From Anisodus tanguticus (taxonomy: Eukaryota; Streptophyta; Magnoliopsida; Solanales; Solanaceae), in contig CM067549.1 in assembly GCA_034509755.1 (NCBI GenBank), positions 39,383,305-39,447,304 on the forward strand: a stretch of DNA of 64,000 nucleotides, in the 5' to 3' direction. Shown piece after piece: positions 1 to 10,222 of this stretch. The position numbers and the translations under genes are program-made. The notes under the pieces were generated by a model. That model was given only the letters and a program-made list of their open reading frames with translations. It searched no databases and had not been told where the DNA came from. Every line of letters starts with the position of its first letter. The first letter of the stretch is position 1.

Positions 1-870
1 ACAGTGGTAAATGTCAATAGGCCAGGATTGAGAGGAGTCACCCGCTGGTGTGTGGTGCTGAGATTTAAAGGACTATGTCCATAATGGGATATCCTTGAGG
101 GCCTTACCTACTAATATGTGACAAGAATTCGGCCAGGAAGGCAAGTTTAGCTTCAGATAAAACAAGTCGTATACGGTTACCCAATAATTTAGCCAAGTGA
201 CCTTTGTGCTTGGGATTACCTCTGGAATCAAAGGGAGTTCACTCAGTTTTCACACATTGACATCACTGAAGTATATAGGAAATTTGTCTCACATATTGCC
301 TATAGAGGATGCTCGAATTACTGAAGACCTATCTTAAAAAGAGGTCTCGACTACTATCCTTTATTACTAAGTCCAGAAGTTTTAGACTTATGAGATGACA
401 TTCGTTAGAGTACTATGGAAAAGAAATAGCATAAATGTAATGATATGGGCAGCAGAGAAAGGCATAAGATCTAGATATGCTCCCATAGTCCGGACATCAG
501 GTTCACATAATGTTCATGCGATACGATCTCCTTATTCCTACTCTAACTTGTTTCATACATATGTACAAATGATGATCACAACATAGATATGACAGACACA
601 GCTCAAACGCTGAGATTGGACAGTCAAAGTAAGTTACAGCTTACCCTTTTGATTACCGTGATAGATAGATGGTCGTATGAGACTAATGTGATATTATATT
701 GCTTTGGATGTCCCTGGGTGGCGTTTGTGTTAATTTTGGCTGTTTAGAAAGTTTGGAGTTAGTCCTATTTGTAGAGGAAAGTCTGCCAAAATTCTGGTAA
801 AATCCAATAGTTAATGCCTCTCGGTTACGTCCCTCAACATTTGGGGACAAATGTTCTTAAGGGGGAAGGA
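1..870 (+). mobile_element. 3' internal end of a degenerate Ty3/gypsy-type element
   Basis: No intact coding frame is visible; short frames are interrupted everywhere. The stretch ends in a purine-rich run at 857-870 (AAGGGGGAAGGA) directly before an LTR-like start at 871. That arrangement is the polypurine tract plus 3' LTR boundary of an LTR retrotransposon. I infer that 1-870 is the 3' internal part of a gypsy element read on the plus strand. No protein domain could be recognised, so the lineage is uncertain. Confidence 0.45.
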
Positions 871-1770
871 TATTACACCCCGTACTTTGAACGTCGTTTG
901 CATCATGGGTTAACTAACATAATCTTAGTAAGGTTGAGACCCCATAACAATGTTAACAAAGGTTTAGATGAGTGTTAAGTATGTTTCGTAAGAGTTCGGG
1001 GCAAAACGAATCGAAGAAAGTAAGTTCGTTGAAATTCGAGGAGAACTAGACAAGATTCTGGACATAATTTTAGTCCATATCTTTGGGGGTATATATCTTT
1101 GTATTTAAGGAATTATGGAGTCCATAGCCTATCTAGTATTTATTTATTAGTTGCAAAGAAATTATGTAATTTCTCACATTATTTTTTATTGCATTCTTTT
1201 GGTGAAGTCAATGCATTTCATTGATGGTATGCTTTGGAAGCTAAGAAGCACTGAAGGCGATTGAGAGATTTAGACAAATTAATGAACTGAACTAAAACGG
1301 AAGGAGTTTTGTTCATTCAAGTTCAAAGAGTTTATTTTCTAATGAAATAAATTGTTCGTCAACCGGAGCTCTCCATAAAACGTTATGTACGTTTTAAGAA
1401 AACGCGTTTTGGTGAAAATAGAATGTGGGTTTGCGGCACTGCATTTAGGTCAAATTTTGGACTTCTTACCGCCCAAAGATGTGAGGGATTTGCAGCGCAG
1501 CATGTGGTGACTTGCGACTGCAAGTTCCACCGCAAACTCGTAGTGGTGGGGCGGTTCTATGACTTTATAACCCAACTAAGGCTTTATTTTCACCCCCAAT
1601 ACTTCCCAAACATTCTCAAACATTTCTCTAGGGTTCTTATACCATTATTCAATGTACCTTCTTCAACCTGGTATACAATACGTCAAAGTTTTATTATGAT
1701 CTGTACACCCATGGGGGACCCGCAAAGTCTATATACTGCTCATAGCTAGCCGGAATTCGACACACAAATC
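871..1770 (+). mobile_element. Ty3/gypsy-type 3' LTR (degenerate, right edge uncertain)
   Basis: The sequence starts TATTACACCCCGTACTTT, close to the TGTTACACCCCG start of many plant gypsy LTRs, with the expected TG mutated to TA. It follows a polypurine tract. TATA-like sequence lies at 1089-1110. The right edge is not defined: no clean ...ACA end followed by a target duplication was found, and the boundary near 1770 is a guess. Confidence 0.45.
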
Positions 1771-3809
1771 TGATTAGAGTCCCAGATTCATTTGTCAAGG
1801 CTTATCATTTTGCAGGCATGCAACTCCTCTCCCCGCGTATCAATATCATCTCAATGTGCCATAATCTCATAATATTCTTACTTGTCCGGCCTCTTAGACC
1901 CACATCATATTCGTACCACTCTCACATCAATATCATAGAACCATGAGTGTATGAATGCAAATGACAATGTAAGGCAAGACATCATGATATATTGAGATGC
2001 AGTCAAGTATAGAGATGACTTATCACAAGCTTTCAAGGATTCAATAATTCATATGCAATCCAAGTCAAAATGAGGATATCATATCGAAAACATGTGTGAT
2101 GAGTAAACAAACAATGGAAAAGATGATAACAATCCCACTTATGGCAACAAGCCCAAATAAATAGCAGTCAGAACCAACACAAGGCTAATTCCCCAAATCA
2201 CCTATCAACATAGTTCAACACCGTACCCACTCAAATGTTACAACCAGCTGAGTGGGACCCCCAAACACGCCCAATACCCCTTAATATTTATAACTAATTA
2301 TGCACTTTTATTGAAGTCTTGAAAAACTAAATGTAGCCTACATTTGGGCCGAATAGGAGCACTACACGATCAAGCCTCGATGATAGCCTTGCCCTTCCTC
2401 TTCGCCTCGTGATTATTGAAGTCTAATCACACATATTATATCGTTAATATAAGGCTAACAAAACATAAACCAAGACTTTAAATACCCACTCTGGTCCATG
2501 CTACCAAGACTCGAACTTTAATATTCGATTACCAAGAACACATACTTAGTAGTCATATCCTTAAGTTAATTGTAAATCTATATACATTTGAATCCTCAAT
2601 TGAACAATATATTAAAAAAAAACAATTTGAAACCCTAGAAATTTTCCCCAATTGGAATATGTTTCTATAACCAAATTAAGCCTTAAAACATGATCAACTA
2701 TCAATATCCATCACTAATTCACAATAAAACAAGTAAACTAATTCATAAATTCTTCATTCATCATTGATTTAACCTTTTTTTCCAACAAGAATGCATAACT
2801 CATCTTCTCCAACTTATATTCATACTATATCACCACTAATAAATAACTTAGAAGCATAAACTTAATTCACAAAGGAAGAATAACTTATCCCGAGGATGAA
2901 ATTTCTCTTGGACCTCTGAAAAATACTTTATGGATGCTCTAAGTTCGAGACTTTCTATTTATGGAAAAGATTTCTGACCTAAGGGAATAAATAGGACACC
3001 TGAACAATACTTCTGCCCCGGCTGAATTGACTCTGCTGGAGCAAACCCGCTACGGCAGACCAAACCCTGACTAGGGTGGTGTCACTTGATACCTCGCACC
3101 AGTGCCATGACGAACACAACTCCGCGACTGCGGACTAGCGACTACGGACTAGCCCCTGCGGACAAATCCTCCGCCACGGTGGAGACCCACAATCTCCAAA
3201 ACTTCCACTTCAGCGAGCCAACCTAACACTGAGGCAGACACGTGGAGTAGATACTGGTGTTTCCGAGGAGGACACCGGTGTCGCCGAGGCGGACACCAGA
3301 AATCAGCAATGGGAAAAATAGTCAATTCTCCTATCCAACACCCAATACACTCTCGAAACCCCCCGATCAAAAACCTGAGATGCTCGTCTAAGATAAACAG
3401 TGCTACAAACTTGCTCACACCCTCAGATTTCCCATTTGATCGAGCTAAGAGATACTTTTCTAAAGAATAACCCGTGAGAAATAAAAAAATCCAAACTTTA
3501 CAAATAAGGCCACAAAATACATCCAATTGTTTTGGGAAGCAAACCAATGACTCAACTATGTTATAAATGGCCCTCCGGAACTATCGAAAGTGACGGAACC
3601 CAAAAATGGACCCATTTAGCTAAAATTCAACTTTGCATCAAACTATCCAACTCTAAGTTTCTAGTTTTGGATTTTTCATCTGAAGTGCATATAAATGGAC
3701 CTTAGGATCTGTGTCACACATCCCCGCACATTAAAAAACTCACACAGAGTCAACAGGGAGGTAAAATAATAAGGGTCTTTAGCTAAAAATGACTTAACGG
3801 GTCGTTACA
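1771..3809 (-). mobile_element. Ty3/gypsy-type LTR on the minus strand
   Basis: The high-coordinate end reads AACGGGTCGTTACA at 3796-3809, which on the minus strand is TGTAACGACCCGTT, a typical plant gypsy LTR start. The body contains GC-rich 'ctgcggac' type stretches near 3100-3300 that are common in Solanaceae gypsy LTRs. The left edge is not clear and may include other repeat DNA. The open frame on the minus strand at 3149-3547 has no recognisable domain and lies in this repeat, so I do not call it a gene. Confidence 0.45.
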
Positions 3810-5179
3810 TGTCCACTATATTAAAAATTAATTTATTTTTTCCATTATATTTAGCATAACAAGTGAAAGACAATCTCTTTTTCATTTTATATCCTTCACA
3901 TTATTAATTCCCCAAATCATTTCCCAAGATTTCTTAAATGTTAATAGTCATGGACAATATAGTTGAAACACAATGAGGGGGGGTTGGGTGAATTGAATTT
4001 ATTTCTTTAAATTTACTAGTCGAATGTTAGTTTAGACAATCGACTATCCTGCAAGTCTAAGAAGTCAGTTAATAAACATATAATAGTCAAAGTAAAGTAG
4101 AAAGGTAATTGACACAATTATTTTTATACTGGTAAGGATCACCATTTTGGTGCCTAATCCAGTCCACTTGGGTTACGAGAATTTCCAAAGAGCCTTGAAG
4201 TAACTTGATCATAGAGATGGTTCAAATCGAACTGAGTGCTAAGTCTGAACAGATTCCAGAATTCTTGGTGACAACCTCAACCTATATAACTACATATTCT
4301 CCCATTTTCATTTTCTATCACTAGTATACTTTAAATGAATACAATGCCTTTTATAAGATGAAAGAGTGAATAAGAATTTCTCTCAAGCGAAGTTGTACAT
4401 CCTTCAAGGTCATTAGGGTATTCTTTTATAGTGATGGTTGCAGGGCTGCTCCATTGAATCTTGAGTGATAGGATGAGATGGTGAATATCAATCATTCCCT
4501 TGATTGATATTTCAGAGGCTTCCTATAAGGTAACCCAAGGAATTTTGTCCTCCATCAAGGATATGTGAGATCCTTGATTGCAATCTCCAGATCCTCTTTA
4601 TCGTCTTGATTGATGCAATGATGACGGTTTCCCTTTCTGTGAATTGTTTGTTATTTGATTGAGATACAGTGATCTTGATTTTCCTTTCTCGCACTTATCA
4701 TCTATATGCTTGGTACTGGATCGAGATCCTGCAAATTTCCATGTTGTGTTTTTTCCTTTTTTGGTTTTCTGCTAGATCGATCAATACTGGTGGTGGTGAT
4801 CTGCTCTCATTAGGCTTTCTTGGGCTTCAAACTTGTTGGGCCTTGTTTTCATTTGATTTATTCCTGCAGAGAACCCAAGGTCAATAGATAAGTGATGCCA
4901 TTATTGAAACTTATAATGAAAGGGGCTAACAATTGTAAAATATGCACTTTATTTATTATTTACTTAAAGGGAGTGTAAAGTCCATTGTGGACAAGTAAAA
5001 GTGAAAGGAGGGAGTACTAATTATTTTCAATTTGTTATTCAATGAGTAAGATGACTTATAATAATTATGGGTGATATAGTGATGTGATGTGAAATTACAA
5101 CACATTTAATATCATTCACATAAGCTTTTACTATTCTTTAGGCATATTTTGTGTTGTTTCTTATGTTTTTTTTGGTTAA
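3810..5179. other. Unassigned AT-rich repeat DNA
   Basis: No coding domain, RNA gene or clean repeat edge was recognised. Words such as 'cttgattgat' recur between 4440 and 4620, suggesting LTR-like or other dispersed repeat sequence. The two short frames at 4512-4887 overlap on opposite strands and show no family resemblance. Confidence 0.4.
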
Positions 5180-5885
5180 CTAGATACTACTGATATACAT
5201 ATATATATTCAGAAGGTTTTCTGATCTATTTAAAAGGTTTTCTGAAACAAAATCTAAAAGGTTTTTTTCTCTATCTTCGGAAGATAATAAACCTCTTCAA
5301 GTAGATGAATTAGTCACGACTAGTTCATCTGAATATTCTGGAAAAAAGAAAAAAGAAAAAAGAAAAACATATATGTGTATTAACTCAAGATCAAGAATTC
5401 ATGTTAGACATGAGAAAATACATATATACCCAACATCAAAAAGAATATTTAAATAGACTCTTAAAATCTTTTACGGAAGAAAATAAAGAAGTTAAAAATA
5501 CTATTTTACCGAACACATCTAAAAATACTTATGACTTGACTAACATCTTAGGGAAAAAAAGATAAAAGAAAGTAAAGAAGTAACGGTTCAGGAACTACAA
5601 AAAGAAATCAAACAAGTAAAATCAGAAATAAAAAAATTAAAACAAAAACAAAAACAAGATTCTTGTTTAATAAAAATAATTCTTTCAAAAACTATGCAGG
5701 AAAGCTCCGATTCTGAAAACTCCGATTCCGAAAATCCCATAAAACCTGAAGAAGATATTGAAAAATAAATAAAAACTTTAGAAGAAGTCCTAGAAGACTT
5801 TCTTAGTGTATTAAGACAAATTACATCTAAGAAATACATAATAAAAATAACACTTAAATTTTTAGAAAAAATTAAATATAAAACA

Positions 5886-6298
5886 GTTGTCCATTTTGAT
5901 ACAGGAGCATATTTGAATTGCATAAAAACATGTATAGTACCAAAAATCTCTAGGAAGAAACTCATAAAAAATTAGCAGCCGCTAATAATTCTAAATCAGA
6001 AATTAAATCGAAGACTAGTGCGTCAATTATAAATGATGGAGTTGCTATAGCAACGTCATTTGTCTTAGTAAAAGATATACATAATTCAGTTATTCTAGGT
6101 ACACCTTTTATGAATCTTATCACTCCATATAAGGTAGATAATGATTTTATATCTTTTAAATTCAATAACAAGAAACTAAAATTTCATTTTATAACGAAAC
6201 CAAAAACTAGAGACCTTAATCTAATAAGATCATGTTCAATCCACGAAGATAGTATAAATGCAAAAATACAAGGAAAATATATTAACTACATGAACTGA
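5886..6298 (+). pseudogene. EPRV 1 aspartic protease domain (decayed)
   Basis: The retroviral-type protease active site DTGA is encoded at 5898-5909, preceded by a Lys/Glu-rich coiled-coil region. About 65 residues later comes the conserved 'SFVLVKDI...VILGTPF' stretch (6057-6112) that forms the second half of the protease fold. The frame is broken by stops and at least one frameshift between 5960 and 6120, so the domain is split over frames. The RT domain follows after about 300 bp, as in a single polyprotein. Confidence 0.75.
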
Positions 6299-6419
6299 GA
6301 AATGATTTTTCTTTCAAAAGATTAAATACACAATTAGAGATACCAGAAGTTAAAGAAAGGATATCAAAACTCCAAAATTCTTTTGAAAACGAGATATGTT
6401 CTGATATTCCAAATATTTT

Positions 6420-7750
6420 TTGGAGTAGAAAACAACATATCGTAGATCTGCCTTATGAAAAAGATTTTGACGAAAGACAAATTTCAACAAAAGATAAGCC
6501 GATCCAAATGAATAGTAATCTTGAAGAACATTGTAGGAAAGAAATTTAAGATTTTGAATACAAAAAATTAATTTCCAAATCTAGATCCCCTTGGAGTTGT
6601 GCTGCTTTTCATGTACACAAAAATTCCGAAATAGAAAGAGGAACTCCTAGATTAGTAATTAATTATAAACCTTTAAATACAACCCTAAAATGGATTAGAT
6701 ATCCAATCCCAAATAAAAAGGATTTATTACAAAAAATACATTCTACTTTAATATTCTCAAAGTTTGATATGAAATTCGGTTTTTGGCAAGTTCAAATTAC
6801 AAAAGACCGTTACAAAACTGCTTTTACGGTCCCCTTTGGACAATATGAGTAAAATGTAATGTCTTTTGGTTTAAAAATGCCCTTTCAGAATTCCAGCGAA
6901 TAATGAATAATATCTTTAATGATTATTCAAAATTCTGTATAGTTTATATTGATAATGTTTTAATCTTCTCAAATTCTATAGAAGAACACTTCAAACATCC
7001 TTAAAACCTTCCTTTATGTTACAAAGAAAAATAATTTGGTTGTTTCCAAATTAAAAATGAGTTTATTTCAAACTAAGATAAGATTTCTAGGACATTATAT
7101 ATCCTAGGGTATGATCACCCCTATAGAAAGGTCCTTAGAATTCACAAATAAATTTCCTGATAAACTCCTTGATAAAACTCAATTACAAAGATTCTTGGGA
7201 AGCTTAAATTATGTTTTAGATTTTTGTCCGGAGATATATAGAATGGAAAAACCACTTCATGATAAACTAAAGAAAAACCCTGCTCCATGGACCGATAATC
7301 ATACTATCTGTGTTCAGAAGATTAAAAAGCAAGTGCTAAAAATCTTGTGTCTTTATATGGCAGACCCTCAGCTACCTAAAATAGTAGAGACAGACGCCTC
7401 TGACTTAGGATATGAGATATCTTGAAGCAGAAATCAGGGGGGAGGGAATGTATAGTCTAGTATACTTCTGTCCATTAGAATGACACCTAGAAAAATTATT
7501 CTACCATTAAAAATGAAATTTTGATCATTGTTTTATGCATACAAAAATTTCAAAGTGATTTACTAAATCAAAATTTTTACTCAGAATTGATTACAAAAGT
7601 GCCAAAGAAGTTCTAAAAAAAAAATATTCAAAATTTTGCATCAAAACAGATTTTTGTACGATGGCAAGCAATTCTTAGCATTTTTTATTTCGATATTGAA
7701 TATATTAAAGGAGAAATAGATTCTATTCCAGATTTCTTAACTCGTGAATT
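6420..7750 (+). pseudogene. EPRV 1 reverse transcriptase and RNase H (decayed)
   Basis: RT hallmarks are visible in changing frames: 'RLVINYKPLN' (about 6650-6680), 'YPIPNK' (about 6700), a 'FSKFDMK' motif with 'GFWQVQI' (6757-6800), and the catalytic box. The box at 6945-6956 reads YIDN rather than YxDD, so one catalytic aspartate is lost. The connection/RNase H part follows: 'ETDASD' at about 7387-7404 and the closing 'IPDFLTREF' at about 7725-7751. Stops and frameshifts occur at several places, for example near 6550, 6850 and 7425. The RT would copy pregenomic RNA in a live virus; this copy is dead. Confidence 0.78.
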
Positions 7751-9130
7751 CCTCCAAAATAGGAGAAATGCCTAGAAAATCCTTCAAAGATGAAAAAGAT
7801 AAAATTCCTGCTGAAAAACCCAAGACATGGTATGATGCAGTTATGAAAGAGGAAAAAGAACACATAAACACCACACCAGAAAATCACGCTCAGGAGACGA
7901 CTACTGAAAACCTTTTACAACTCCTTGTCAAATTCCAGAGCTACATAAGACATTGATGCAATTACAAATTTCTAAACAGGAAATTATCCAAAGTTCAAAA
8001 GAGGTTAAACCCTCTCAAAGTTTTGTTAAAATAGAGAAAGGAGAATCTTCAAAAGCTCTTTCTCAAAAATACTTTTCAAATTCTCAACTTGTGGTACCAC
8101 AAGTTGCCATAAAACTCATTTCTGATTTTTTTTTATAAAATCCTTCTTTCAAAACATTGTGACTATTGAAAATGGATTTTTTGATAAAGATCCTTTTATG
8201 GCAATTCAAAAATATTTTGGACTAGAATGATTTTATAAACCATGGTATATCCTCAAAATTTCATATTTTTACCAGGCTATCCTAGAAGTATCAGGATCAG
8301 GCATAATAAAATATAATTTTTATAAAGATAACAAGGATCCCTCATACTCCACTTGCAAAATAGTTAGAGTAATTGCCCTGAGTGATAGGAGAAATGACAT
8401 CTCTCAATTTCTTAATTTTTCTGATACCTACAAAAATATCATGCTCATCGATATTTCATTTAATTACTGGGATTACCAACAAGCTTGATTTAATTCATTT
8501 TTGTTCAAACTGTCAAGCGAAGCCATACCTGGCTCTTTTATTTTGATACCTCATGCATTCCATCCCAATTTCAAACATGGTGGAATTCATGGTGGGAACA
8601 ATTTGGATCCACCTTGGATATATTATAATCCCAAATTATTCAATCATTTAACCTCTTTAAATCCCTCTATAAACCTACCAATGAAGAAAGAAGATTCATG
8701 CCCCTAAATCTATTTCATACCAGATTCCATCTGTCGTGGGTATTCGCATGGTTCGTAGATTACTCTGAAAATAAAACTCCGACAATTCGAAGAAGGTTTA
8801 AAATAAGATGGTGGGACAACTTTAAAATAAGATGGTGGGAAAACTTTGAAATACCACTAAGTTTAACCACATCAAAAGTCCAGGAATGGTTAAGTACTCA
8901 AAAAACCATTCATAAACAAATACCACTGCAAACACTAGAGCACATCCAATTCCTTGCCCAGAAATCCCAAATGGCCTCAATGCTTACATCGGCCAAAAAT
9001 CCGTAAGAAATGCAATCGATAATTCTAAAATTTACATCATTATCTTCATTAAAGCAAGGCTCTTCATCGGAATAAAAAGAACGGTTGATTGATTTGGAAG
9101 ACGATGCAGTTTTTGGCAATATTGGATTAT
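7744..9130 (+). pseudogene. EPRV 1 coding region after RNase H, function not recognised
   Basis: Fragments of open frame (7744-7956, 7953-8138, 8501-8707, 8698-9006) run in the same direction as the polymerase and are followed by the promoter. Caulimovirids of this group often encode an inclusion-body/translational transactivator-like protein here, but I cannot see a diagnostic motif and do not assign one. The piece at 8698-9006 holds a short internal tandem repeat encoding 'FKIRWWDN' then 'FKIRWWEN' (about 8806-8850). Frameshifts and stops separate the pieces. Confidence 0.5.
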
Positions 9131-9293
9131 AAAAAGATTACCAAAAGAAGACAAAAATGCCAACAATAAAGTTCAGACAAAATACCGACAACAGAAAATG
9201 CCACAAAGAATACTTTCAAAAAGGTAATGATGAAAGTGAAGAAATTATGCAAAAAAATTCCAGAAACAATGCAAGAAAATGCCAAACAACAAC

Positions 9294-9371
9294 TTGCACC
9301 TGGATGATGTCATTGATGATGTATTTTTTCATTTGCACCTAGATGATGTCATTGATGATGTATTTATTTTA
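9294..9371 (+). promoter_or_regulatory. Two 39-bp direct repeats upstream of EPRV 1 TATA box
   Basis: TTGCACCT(G/A)GATGATGTC followed by ATTGATGATGTATTT occurs twice, starting at 9294 and 9333, period 39 bp. It ends about 35 bp before the TATA box at 9403. Tandem copies at this position resemble a duplicated enhancer module of a pararetroviral promoter. The role is inferred from position only. Confidence 0.6.
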
Positions 9372-9402
9372 CTTTCTATTTATAAGATTGCCATGTAAAA
9401 TT

Positions 9403-9412
9403 CCTATAAAAG
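9403..9412 (+). promoter_or_regulatory. TATA box of EPRV 1 pregenomic promoter
   Basis: CTATAAAAGG at 9403-9412 is a strong TATA box. It lies in the intergenic region after the last ORF and about 440 bp before the primer site, as expected for the pregenomic RNA promoter of a caulimovirid. Confidence 0.7.
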
Positions 9413-9849
9413 GAGACTATTTCTCCTTCCATTGGCAAGCTATGTTTTAGAGAGTAAAAGAAAAGAAAAATCTAGAAAGAGAAAAATCTTATCCCAAAAC
9501 TCCCAAGACCTCCTCAAAATATTCAAGTCTAAATCTTTGTAAGTTTTAATATTTTTAATGCATTTGATTATGGATGGTAATACCACCTAGTCTTTTTAAA
9601 TTCTTGCATTATGTTGTTATAAATTTGGCCGGTTCTACCGCCTATCTCATAAATTCTTGTAGATCCTTTTGAATAATGGATTCCCTCTTTCAGAACCTTA
9701 TTTTAAAAGTTTAATTTTATTTTTTCAATAGATCCTTGTGAATTATGGATTTCCTCTTGAAAACCTTAATTTAAAAGTTTAATTTTATTTTTTCATTCGT
9801 TATAATTATTTTGAAAGATTTGTTATCCACTTAGACCCTCGGCCGTTGT

Positions 9850-9861
9850 TGGTATCAAAAC
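9850..9861 (+). other. Primer-binding site of EPRV 1 (tRNA-Met type)
   Basis: TGGTATCAAAAC at 9850-9861 matches the TGGTATCAGAGC core complementary to initiator tRNA-Met except for two bases. It is followed by an AT microsatellite (about 9868-9889). Position after the promoter and before an ORF start supports it. Confidence 0.6.
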
Positions 9862-10102
9862 AAATTTATATATATATATATATATATTTGTGTTTATAGA
9901 CTCAGGGCAATTAGTTGTTTCGGGATATCACCCGTTGGATCATTACATAGCAAAACACTTCAATTATAGGCAATTCCTAACATCTCTTCTCAAAATACGC
10001 TATTCCGGAATTGAAATAAATGATCAAAGAAAAAAGATTCGTAAATAAAGTATGAATATACAAAGAGAAATAATAGCGAAAAAATAAAAATTAAAGGTAA
10101 TA

Positions 10103-10222
10103 ATGACAACTTTATCAGAAGAGATATTTTTTCAACTAAAATACTTAAAATACAAGGTAAAAGAAATAAAATTAGAAGAAAAGATAAAACAATTAGAAAA
10201 ACAATGTGATAGATCTCATTAA
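10103..10222 (+). pseudogene. EPRV 1 first ORF, truncated start
   Basis: ATG at 10103 opens a frame of 39 residues rich in Lys, Glu and Leu (coiled-coil-like) that hits a stop at 10220. The stop lies right at the junction with the minus-strand LINE, so the rest of the viral ORF is missing. The position after the primer site fits the first ORF of a caulimovirid. No domain can be named. Confidence 0.45.

Larger units (their letters stand above)
5180..10219 (+). mobile_element. Endogenous pararetrovirus 1 (caulimovirid, solendovirus/cavemovirus-like), broken
   Basis: Read on the plus strand the region gives, in order: a lysine-rich coiled-coil stretch (about 5540-5770), an aspartic protease, a reverse transcriptase, an RNase H, a further coding region, a promoter with TATA box, a tRNA-Met-like primer site and the start of another ORF. 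This order (end of the polyprotein, intergenic promoter, primer site, next round of ORFs) is that of a circular caulimovirid genome integrated as a linear permuted copy. Many stops and frameshifts are present, so it cannot encode working proteins. No integrase is seen, as expected for pararetroviruses. Genus assignment is by overall resemblance and is inference. Confidence 0.82.

Noticed and set aside
3149..3547. 132-codon minus-strand open frame
   Set aside because: Lies inside an LTR, Cys/Trp-rich composition without any domain; its length is explained by the GC-rich LTR stretch.
5180..10219. EPRV 1 as a potentially active virus
   Set aside because: Stops and frameshifts in every domain, a changed RT catalytic box and missing genome parts.
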